Positions 56,525-64,000 of a stretch of DNA of 64,000 bases are shown piece after piece; within the stretch, counting starts at the first letter, position 1, and each line of letters begins with the position of its first letter. Both the position numbers and the translations under genes were made by a program. Source of the stretch: Psococerastis gibbosa (Eukaryota > Arthropoda > Insecta > Psocodea > Psocidae). A model generated the notes under the pieces. It saw only the letters and a program-made list of their open reading frames with translations. It did not search any database and was not told where the DNA came from. The stretch covers positions 4,154,001 to 4,218,000 of the forward strand of contig OZ020489.1 of assembly GCA_963971405.1 (NCBI GenBank). The letters run 5' to 3'.

Positions 56525-57500
56525 TAAGAGTATGAGTCAGGATAAAATATAGCGGGGATTCTCCGCACACGGCTCTAAACTTACAACATATCCAGTTTTC
56601 AAAATAAACAAACTTTGAGATCCGCAGAATTCCAGTATGGGAGCTTACTCTTAAAAATACAAAATAAAGAACAAGAATACGGGCGAAGCGAGCACCAATC
56701 ACGGGGGTCAACCAATTAGAGAGAATAGTTTGGATCTTCTGATAGATGACAGCATTATATATATATATAAATAACGTCACATTAAAAAAAGCTGAAATAA
56801 TTACAATATAGCTAAAGAACAACCTAAAGATGCCGCCATGTCGAATCTATGTATTTCGATTCAAAATACAATACAGAAATAATGTAATGGACTAAAAGTA
56901 TCCAATACAAACGGTAATACACATTCATTGTCACAATATATAATTTTATGGTCCTATGGAGATAGTATAAAAGTTTGCAGTTTAATACATTAGCTTAAGG
57001 GCTATATACTGGAATTCGACGGTTAGTTTCCAGACACTATCTCGCATTGACTTCGTGCGCAACCATAGTATTGAAATAACTAGATTAGACACAGCTATAC
57101 ATACCTACTTACTTAATGAGTCCGCTATACCTAGGGCTCTATATACAAGATGGACATTAGCTTCCCACCAAAATTTTGTTTTTTTCAGTTCAGGTGCCAC
57201 CTGGCGCCAGTCATGACCAGTCATTGAAAAGACGTGGCAGCACCGAGAACTGAAGAAATATTTACGCAGGAGCATGTCTCATCCTTTCTATGTAGAACTC
57301 TAGTTACACCGTTTTACTCTATTTCCCAGCTATGCTTCCATTACAATGGCTGTATTTACGCAAATTTACATGCTGCCATCTACCAGATTTGCTCTTCAAC
57401 TGCCGTCCCCGTTCATCATCTCGTAATGGGCAATCAGTTCTTCAGAAAAAGTCATACTACCAACAGTCGAAAAATAAACAAATGACTCGGGGGGTGTTAC

Positions 57501-57748
57501 TCAGAGATGGGCGGCGACTGCTGATCGTTTTGCGGCGGCCTCTCGGTTTTATGCATAAATGGGCAGAACGGCTTCTGGCACCCGATTGGTTGACTTTCCC
57601 AGTAACACGGGATGGCTTTCCGGTTCTTTTTCAGGGCCATATGTCGCAATTGGCACCGTTCGTTTGTACATTTACCCTCGCGCCAGAAGGGGCACATCGT
57701 TTCGCAGCCCAGCGCGGTAGGCTCGTGGCGAAAGCCACAGTGCTCCCC
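57501..57748 (-). CDS. ZC3H11A: ZC3H11A homologue, coding exon 2 (CCCH fingers)
   Basis: ZC3H11A is a nuclear CCCH-finger protein linked to the TREX mRNA-export complex. This exon completes finger 1 (GEHCGFRH after the Cys pair of exon 1). It then encodes finger 2 (CPFWREGKCTNERCQLRH) and finger 3 (CYWESQPIGCQKPFCPFMH). The order, spacing and the IPCYWE-QP-GCQK text are specific to ZC3H11A. The acceptor TTATATTTTCAG at 57749 fits phase 0. The frame ends in SPPISE with TAA at 57499; a GTAACA donor just before it (exon end 57501) would continue the protein in later exons at lower coordinates, as in the full-length family (about 800 residues). That donor is weak, so a truncated protein cannot be ruled out. 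Confidence 0.88.
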
Positions 57749-57819
57749 CTGAAAATATAAGATAACAATGGACAATCTGATACGTTATTCAAAATAAAAG
57801 ATTGACTTTTTTTTATTGT

Positions 57820-58220
57820 CATGTGTCGCATTTGGACCTGCAAGTGGATTCCATAGAAAGAAGAATGGAGAACAAGCAGCTGCAATGATTCGGCCACGTC
57901 CAAAGGATGGACGATAATAGAACCACCCGGAGATTGGCCGAAGCAAGGTAAAATCGGCAGACCGAGGACAACCCTCGAGGAAAGAATTGAACAACTCGCC
58001 GGAGCAAGAGGGAAAACAATGGCCGAACTCAAGGCGTTAGCGTCCGACCGGGTCGAGTACAAGAAATGGGTCCAGAGCGACCCCCTCACGCTGCAAGTTA
58101 AGAGGGAAGAGGAGGAGGAAGTGTCGCAATTGGCACCGTTTACGTTAGTTGGTTTGAAGAAAGGGCAGTCGGCACCTGGCGAATATAATTAAACAATTGA
58201 CAATCGGTATACCTGGAAGA
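57820..58220 (-). pseudogene. Decayed copy of ZC3H11A exon 2, split by a retroelement
   Basis: On the minus strand an acceptor-like ...ATTATATTCGCCAG is followed by GTGCCGACTGCCCTTTC, parallel to GGGGAGCACTGTGGCTTTC of exon 2. The upstream intron text (GATTGTCAATTG) also matches (GATTGTCCATTG). TGTCGCAATTGGCACCGTTT of exon 2 recurs at 58123-58142, and a diverged TGTCGCATTTGG lies at 57830. Between them is a retroelement tail. No useful frame remains. Confidence 0.65.
57843..58120 (+). pseudogene. Non-LTR retroelement RT-tail inserted in an exon copy
   Basis: ENKQLQWFGHVQRMDDNRT, then RRLAEA, GRPRTTLEERIEQLAG, ARGKTMAELKALASDRVEYK and KWVQSD give the usual C-terminal tail of RTE-like/other arthropod non-LTR polyproteins. 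It is flanked by TGTCGCATTTGG (left) and TGTCGCAATTGG (right), a diverged target duplication inside the exon 2-like sequence. Confidence 0.7.
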
Positions 58221-58269
58221 CATGGCAACTTTTACTATTGTTCAGGGCCAAATGTCGACATGGTCACGA

Positions 58270-58605
58270 ACAACGGATAAGACAGGAAAATACAAGTGGC
58301 TGAGATGAAGTTCAACGGAAGGACAAGAAGGTTAAGAAATTGAACGTGATGACAAGGCACTTAGGGGCGAAGAACCATTGGTCAAGAGGAAAGCAAGAAG
58401 GAGACTGGTTCGAACACATAATGTGAATGGAAATGACCTGAGGAAGAATTAGAGGGAACACGAAGAAGATAAAGGAAGAGTTGCAGATACCAGGTTGATG
58501 GAATCTCAGAAGAGTGAGACTGGTACCAGAGGAAGTGCTCATTAATTAGAAATGGAGGGAGTGAAGAGGCTCACGTACCACACCCGGGCGACTACAACTG
58601 AATAT
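58270..58605 (+). pseudogene. Second retroelement tail in ZC3H11A intron 1
   Basis: MESQKSETGTRGSAH then LEMEGVKRLTYHTRATTTEY, matching the family seen at 47070-47460 (shared CACACCCGGGCGACT). The left neighbour carries TTCAGGGCCAAATGTCGACA, again an exon 2-like phrase. The right neighbour has GATGTCGCAATC. Confidence 0.6.
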
Positions 58606-58859
58606 TGATGATGTCGCAATCTCATATAAATTCTTGATGGACTTTGTAGTGATTTTACTGAAACCATAAGTAGCAATTAATTGGTAATGGCCCTGATTAA
58701 ACACCCAAATATTCATTCTATTGTAGAAATATTTGGAATGTTAATATTGACGCTCCCATACGATTTAAATCTGAATTTTGGTATCACACTTTAATTTCGT
58801 TAGACCCATATTTCATTGGATCGAATATTGTTAGTGTGTAATGAAAGGGGATTAGTACA

Positions 58860-58942
58860 CATTTTACACCAAAAGCATGGGCGCATTGTTTCGCTGCTTA
58901 GGGCTGAGGATTAATGGCGAAAGCTGTAAGATTGCCCTGTAA
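58860..58942 (-). pseudogene. Second decayed copy of ZC3H11A exon 2 (5' part)
   Basis: The minus strand reads TTTGTTACAG, then GCAATCTTACAGCTTTCGCC, then GCGAAACAATGCGCCC, TGG and AAATGTGTAC, the same order as exon 2 (GAGCACTGTGGCTTTCGCC, GCGAAACGATGTGCCCC, TGG, AAATGTAC). TAA and a small deletion destroy the frame. The acceptor AG is kept. Confidence 0.75.
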
Positions 58943-59624
58943 CAAATACAAACACAATATGTTATGTTGTCACATAACAACAATTAGTGGTACAGAGAAC
59001 CTACTTAACAGGCAGGACAATTAGAGAAAGCAAGACATAGAAAAATGAACTGAAATGGGATTCGAACCCTAGTTACGGCAAGGTGGAGACTGGTTTGAAT
59101 CCAGTTTCCATGGCTTCTATTCTCTAAAAATGCCAACATGGCTTGGCTTTTTGATCTTAGCGCACGCGTAGTAGTAGACAACGTTCTTGGTAGATGTTCC
59201 TGTAAGCGTGTAAGGCGTAAGCTTAGGTCTTGGACCCCCCCCCCTCCTCTCATTGGTGGGTCAATGACTTAGATTGATTGATTTTACCCCAGCAGAGGCA
59301 GCATGTTGGTTGCAAGATAAAGTACAGGGGAAGTCACGTCACCTGTTACTAAACTTTAGAATCTAGAAGAGAGCAACCTACCCATGCGGAAATTTGCCTT
59401 GGCATTTAGTTATAATTAACATCTACATGTCTAGGCCTACCAACATGCATCTTACATCCTTCGTTTTTGGGCAACATGTGCTGGTCTTCGAAGCAAAACA
59501 CCTACAGACACCTAAAATACTTCAAATTAACAGGTCAACACCCATTTTAAATTTCACTTTCTTTAGTTAGCTCCATGCCATGCTTCAGGCTTTTTTCTTT
59601 CAATCAATGCAACCGATAACATAC

Positions 59625-59681
59625 CTTAGTACAGGTGGAGTAGTAAAAAAAATAGCAGTCTTCTAGTCGTCGGGTGTCCAT
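59625..59681 (-). CDS. ZC3H11A: ZC3H11A homologue, first coding exon
   Basis: 19 codons from ATG at 59681: MDTRRLEDCYFFYYSTCTK, then the donor GTATGT (59624 downward). DCYFxYYSTCTK is the diagnostic start of ZC3H11A and supplies the first two Cys of finger 1, which pairs with GEHCGFRH at the start of the next exon (C-x7-C-x5-C-x3-H). The reading phase is 0 and joins cleanly to 57748. The 1.9-kb intron between holds the decayed exon 2 copies and retroelement tails. Confidence 0.9.
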
Positions 59682-60289
59682 TATTAGTTAGATATTTAAC
59701 TTAATATTTGAACAATATTTCGCCAGCCTGCAACATATCCAAAGTAGGGTTAGAAACAATAAAGGGGTCATGCTGCGTCCATGCAAACCTAAGAAAGTCT
59801 CTCTCAGACTATAGTGGTATATTTACCATGAAAAAGTGCTAAACACAAGTATCCAAAAAATATAAAAAGGTTTTAAATTAGAAATTTAACAAAAAAAATG
59901 GCGTCAGTCTAGCAACAACCCATATTTAGTTAGTGTCAGCTGTATAAACGAAGTGACAATATGATTAAACCAGGGAAAAATATTAGTTTAATGTGTGAAA
60001 ATTAAAATACATACCAATGAAATTGCTGGAGCTTTATTTAAGGCCAAAATTAAAAGCCGCTAGCCACGGTGCTGGACCTTGATATTTTTGTTTCTCTCTC
60101 AAGAAAGGTTATGCTTCTGGGCCTTTCTTGAATTTTCACTGAGCATGCGTTTTGGAAGGGGCCCCAAATAAATTTTTAATTTGCGCGGGAAACGTTTTCA
60201 GGTCAGTAATCAGTTCTTCTCCAGCCATGTTTTAAGCTTGCTGGGGCAAGTTTCTAGGCAACTTAAATGCCCTATAACAGATAATAAAA

Positions 60290-60506
60290 ACATAACATGA
60301 AAAATATCGGAGTTTTATTCTTGCGGCCTGACGGTCAGAGAGGAAGAGGAAGACCACGAAGAAGATGGTTCGACCAGGCCATGGTCGACCTAGATAAAGC
60401 GGGCATTGATCGTCAGAGCTGGAGAGAGACGGCGCATGACCGAAATAGATGGCGAGCTTGTGTGTACGCGGCGAAAGGTCCCCCCGGACCCACCCAGCCA
60501 CCATAA
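60290..60506 (+). pseudogene. Non-LTR retroelement RT-tail fragment
   Basis: GRGRPRRRWFDQAMVDLDKA, GIDRQSWRETAHDRNRWRAC, VYAAKG is a conserved C-terminal tail of arthropod-type non-LTR polyproteins. It is short and is not linked to a polymerase. Confidence 0.75.
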
Positions 60507-60509
60507 GTC

Positions 60510-61240
60510 AGTAAGTCATTCTTGCGGCCCCGGAAAAAAATCCGTTTTATTAGTCATAGCTCTGATTTCCCGGGGAAGTTTGTCACATAGCCGGACTCTC
60601 AATTCAAAAAAGTGGATCTAAGCGTAACCGTCAGACGACTACTCACTCTCACGGAAGAAACAGTCCCTACTTCTTGTCCCATATAGGCCTAATCCATAAT
60701 ATAGGGGACGAGTTCCTTCATAAGAGAACAATTGTCTCCAATATAAATTTTATTGAGCGGGAAGTCTGTAAATGCTGGATAAACTCTCCAAATAAGGGCC
60801 GACAAGACACTCCGGTCTCTGGTTCCCGCAGTTCAGTGTAGGTACTAATGGCCCTCTTTTCTATGAGAAAAACACGGAGAGAGTCGGAAAATTTTCCCCA
60901 ACAGACGACACTACGGTATATCGGATGTGACTCTCAAAACAACCAAAGTACCTATACTAGCCTAAGCGGCTTAGCACATATATGTTTATCCATCAAATAT
61001 AATTTAAGGTTAGCTTGAAAAGAAGACTTTATATTCTTATTGTTCGCCTTTTTTTGTTTTTATTCAATAAAGTCGTTTTCAATTCAATTCAAATATGAGA
61101 GATTTTTAAGAAGGATGTATATGGGTACAAGCTTCTGGCATAGCGTGTCAATTTGGCCTTCCAGTTAAGATAATAATCCAACTCAACCCCGAGTTGGGTT
61201 AGTTTGAAGAAATGGACAGAAAACACCTTATAAGACGTGC
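60510..61240 (-). pseudogene. Jockey-type non-LTR element, RT thumb to C-terminus
   Basis: The minus strand gives KLTQLGVELDYYLNWKAKL (about 61200), then after stops VVCWGKFSDSLRVFLIEKRA and GVSCRPLF, then LTS/QTSRSIKFILETIVLL. These are the post-polymerase blocks (xxLG..LD..LNW, YG..FWG.S, SCR.LF) in order. Many stops are present. Confidence 0.65.
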
Positions 61241-61689
61241 CCAGCTCTTGTCAATAGCAGAGGTTCACCAGATTGTATTGGGCTGCAAGCAAGCTGTTGG
61301 CGGAAGCCTAATGCTATGTTGGCCTACCGTACATCCGTCCGTACCTAATTTAAAAAAAAAATTGTTTATTTTTTTCAAAATAAATGTTTGAAAATATTTT
61401 AGAATAATAAGTGTTATATGTCTAAAGTATTTTTTTGGTAGAAAATACAACGAGTTCTAAGTAGAGTTAATGATGTGCTTATAATAAATGATTCAATGAA
61501 GATTACAAAATTAGATTTTTCAAGTAGTTCTGGTATAAAGAAGCCTACGAGGGATTCTTAAAGCCTCTACAAAATATCAAACGAGCCGACCGTGCTGTAA
61601 GACAAAATGTATTTGATTGTACTGCTTAAGTCCTTCAGTTATTTATTTAAAAAAAATTAGTTTTATAGCCTTAACAAATTATATTTCGC

Positions 61690-61920
61690 ACTAAAACTAA
61701 CCGGAAGTTAAGTTATGAGCCCCGAAAAATAATAAAAGCGCGTTTCTAGCTACCGGAAATTGGCGCCGCCATTTTAGCGTAATTGTTTACTATCAAAAAA
61801 TTTTGAGAGGTGATGTGTTTAAAATTAATTTTTTGATATTTTTTACGGTATAATTTACTTGTACTGAACTAAGGCCCGACGTATTGAGTGCTCTACGGAC
61901 TTATCTTTGTAAGTGCATGT
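61690..61920. promoter_or_regulatory. Promoter-like cluster of ETS and YY1 sites
   Basis: ACCGGAAGT (61700-61708) and ACCGGAAAT (61752-61760) are ETS/GABP-type sites. GCCGCCATTTT (61765-61775) is a YY1 site whose minus-strand orientation (AAAATGGCGGC) is the one usually found just downstream of a start site. This suits minus-strand transcription into ZC3H11A, whose start codon is 2.1 kb away, via a 5' UTR exon not resolved here. On the plus strand a GTAAGT donor at 61909 could serve a 5' exon of the COMM gene. Which gene is served is inference. Confidence 0.5.
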
Positions 61921-62329
61921 GGATGAATTTATGCAATGGGCAAATTCCCCATTGTTATTATTTTATTATTCGGTGATAGCTGCCTTTATTAGATCTTGCA
62001 TTTATTAGGTACTTATTTTTAATAGACTATTTATTAGCAATTTATTAATGACGGCATAAAATTGTGTTACTGTTACTATCGTTCAGTTGTCATGTTCGTA
62101 ATGAATTTTGGAAATGCAACTAGAGTAGCCTAGCCTATAAAATGTATAATGGTATTTCAAAAAATTAATGTATTACAAAGTACGTTAGGTATGACTGTCT
62201 TGTCAATCAATCAATCTTTGTCCATGACCTACCAAGGTGGGATAGACTTGCCACCTAAGTTATGTATTGTCACACTATTGATCAATAAAACTGAAATATT
62301 TAAGCGTATTCTTAACCAAATTTTGAAGC

Positions 62330-62815
62330 AATACTGTTTAAGGATGCGGTAAACAAAATCTAATCCAAAATGACCCCCCTCCCCTTGCGTGAATGCAAGA
62401 CCACAGACGACGTGGCCTGTCATTATTAATTACACTCTAAATTTAAGTCTATTTATCTCACTGGAGTCATTGCTCTTGGTATTCCTTTCCTTAGTGACTC
62501 CGAACTTCGATGAGATTTAGCAGAGACCTATTCATCAATATAACTAAAAAAATCGTAATCTAGGGGATTGAGGTTGGGGCTAGCCATTATCCAGACATAA
62601 TAAACTCAATTTTGTGCCTTCGGAACCGCTCTTGTGTGGTTTTGGCTTAGCGAGCAGGTGCCGAATACTGTTGGAAAGACCACGATTGGCTTTTAAATAA
62701 GGAGAGACCCAAGTTCTTCAGAGCAGTTTTCTGATTCTCCTCCGCCCCATTGTATTTAACCGTGCATCTCAACTGTGGGCCTGCTGCGGTAAGCATAGAA
62801 CTTTAGGTTTGATAT
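62330..62815 (-). pseudogene. Tc1/mariner-type transposase pseudogene
   Basis: Minus-strand pieces in several frames spell the end of a DD(D/E) transposase: WSFQQYSAPAR (second catalytic Asp of the QQDxAPxH motif changed to Tyr), AKTTQERFRRHKIEFI, SPNLNPLDYDFF (third catalytic position kept), then AKSHRSSESLRKGIP and the terminal GGHF. This order is diagnostic of Tc1/mariner-superfamily proteins. At least one stop and two frameshifts break it. The N-terminal DNA-binding half and the inverted ends were not found. Confidence 0.75.
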
Positions 62816-63539
62816 ATGATGGCTTTATCTTTATTTGTACTACCCAACAACTTGGCCCTTGGAACACTTATAAAAATCGATAAACTCGGTGTTCAGCTTA
62901 AGCAAGTTTTCGAATAAACAAAAGTGGTCGGGTAGTAATGCCAAGATGTTTTGGCGACGGGTTTGGTTTCGCTGGAACTGCGCATGGACTGCAATCAATC
63001 AATCAAATAACCTTTGTCCATGGCCCACCAATGTGGAACAGACGGCGTCCAAAAACAAATCTAAAACAAAAACACCACTTACCCTTAAAGCGTTCAGTGC
63101 CGTACTTAAGTATTTTGGAGTTATTTTATTTTATGGCCCAATGTGGCTCCAGTTGGACTTTTATTATTAGACAACTGTCGTATCCAATGTAGGGTTTCTC
63201 TCGTGACTTCGTGGAAACTAAAGATAATGTGTAGAGTAATAGAATTAAACGGCTTTGTACAATATCCACAAAAAAATATACAATTAAAAATTAGTTACAG
63301 CTGTTTCGGTGTTACACCATCATCAGACAAACCAGTTTCTACCTGACATTAAGCTCTAAACCAATGGGATGGGAGGGGGGAGGGGAACAGTGGCAGCCAG
63401 GTCGAGGAGTGGGGAGGGATGTATGAAAGTTATGTCATTTACCAGATTACAACCATTAAACAATGTTTTTTTATTTCAATACACTCTAATCTGTCTAATA
63501 GCTTCCCCTTCCTGCAGTCATGTAAAATTACTATCGTAT

Positions 63540-63575
63540 AAAAATCCGAAATGGCGGGACTCGCCCTGATTGGTT
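63540..63575 (+). promoter_or_regulatory. Compact promoter with YY1-like and CCAAT elements
   Basis: GAAATGGCGGGAC is a YY1/TISU-like element that includes the first ATG of the COMM-domain frame. GATTGGTTT just after it is an inverted CCAAT box. Such elements mark short-5'-UTR genes. Confidence 0.45.
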
Positions 63576-63832
63576 TTTCCTATACACATTTGTCCATTAT
63601 TGAATTTTGCGTTACAGATTTGAGCGCCATGTCTAATTCTGCAAGTTCAGTACCGAAACGTCTAAAGGACTTTGACTGGCGTGTTACACATATTTGGAGC
63701 TGCAATGCATTGGCCGACGTTAAGAAGAACCTGCTGACATTGGAATTGTATGTCGCTGATCAGGTTATTACCGTTGAACTCGATGAAAATGAGTTAAATC
63801 AGTTTATTTCCCAGTTGGAATCTGCGTGCTAG
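63551..63832 (+). CDS. Small COMM-domain protein (COMMD6/COMMD8-like)
   Basis: COMMD proteins form the Commander complex with CCDC22 and CCDC93 and act in endosomal sorting and NF-kB control. The C-terminal 55 residues fit a COMM domain: LKDFDWRVTHIWSC, LLTLELYVADQVITVELDEN, ELNQFISQLESA. The length (93 residues from the ATG at 63551, or 67 from 63629) matches a COMM-only protein such as COMMD6, while DFDWxV and the xSQLESA end look like COMMD8. The first ATG has a strong Kozak context. The second (GCCATGT) follows an acceptor-like GCGTTACAG, so the start could instead lie in an exon after an intron. AATAAA signals follow within 30 bases of the stop. Confidence 0.65.
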   Translation: MAGLALIGFSYTHLSIIEFCVTDLSAMSNSASSVPKRLKDFDWRVTHIWSCNALADVKKNLLTLELYVADQVITVELDENELNQFISQLESAC

Positions 63833-63844
63833 TCCTGGTGAGTT

Positions 63845-63880
63845 AATAAATATAAATAAATAATAATAAAATGACCACTC
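63845..63880 (+). terminator. Poly(A) signals of the COMM gene
   Basis: Several overlapping AATAAA hexamers lie 13-45 bases after the stop codon. They are also an AT-simple stretch. Confidence 0.45.
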
Positions 63881-63899
63881 TTATAGCTGTGGTTCAATT

Positions 63900-64000
63900 G
63901 AAAGTCGCCATATTGTACATTACCAATGTACATGTTAGGTATGTTGTGCCTGCCGACAACCAATCAGATCATGTGGACAACCGTTTTGACGTCATTTCTG
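63900..64000. promoter_or_regulatory. Promoter-like region at window end
   Basis: ACCAATCAG (CCAAT box, about 63958), CATGTG (E box) and a perfect CRE TGACGTCA at 63987-63994 lie within 40 bases. Upstream GTCGCCATATTG is YY1-like. The gene served is outside the window or is the COMM gene on the opposite side. Confidence 0.5.

Noticed and set aside
60150..60232. Short minus-strand frame starting MAGEELITDL
   Set aside because: Ends after about 30 codons; could be 5' UTR of ZC3H11A but nothing supports it.
62889..63192. Plus-strand frames of 84-93 codons as missing COMMD exons
   Set aside because: Translation lacks any COMMD N-terminal resemblance and contains a CAATCAAT repeat shared with 62205 and 42417.

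Overview
This is eukaryotic nuclear DNA, most likely from an invertebrate animal. Its few real genes are split by GT-AG introns, have animal orthologues, and sit in AT-rich DNA crowded with SINEs, non-LTR retrotransposon fragments, small inverted-repeat DNA elements and long G or C homopolymer runs. The retroelement tails are of Jockey, CR1, I/R1 and RTE-like types that are common in protostomes. The exact phylum cannot be fixed from the sequence alone.

Genes. (1) 25105-25386 (-) is the first coding exon of a Mastermind (MAML) homologue, encoding the basic N-terminal Notch/CSL-binding helix. (2) 26259-40857 (+) is a complete 12-exon TRAP1 gene, the mitochondrial Hsp90. Its exons join in phase to 693 codons plus stop. 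The two genes are head to head, with about 0.87 kb between start codons. (3) 57501-57748 and 59625-59681 (-) are the first two coding exons of a ZC3H11A homologue, a CCCH zinc-finger mRNA-export factor; its remaining exons must lie at lower coordinates. Intron 1 of this gene holds decayed copies of exon 2. (4) 63551-63832 (+) is a very short COMM-domain protein with its own compact promoter and poly(A) signals. The last 100 bases look like another promoter (CCAAT box and a perfect CRE).

Layout. 1-25 kb: repeats only, presumably the first intron of, or DNA downstream of, the mastermind gene. 25-41 kb: the mastermind/TRAP1 pair, with retroelements and MITEs in the TRAP1 introns and a stop-containing partial copy of TRAP1 exon 9. 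41-57.5 kb: repeats, including two MITE groups defined here by their target duplications (TWA, as in PIF/Harbinger, and TTAA, as in piggyBac) and a 110-bp tandem repeat. 57.5-64 kb: ZC3H11A 5' part, a Tc1/mariner transposase pseudogene and the COMM gene.

There is no operon-like or defence-like gene system here. The more novel material is the structure of the repeats and the exon duplications.
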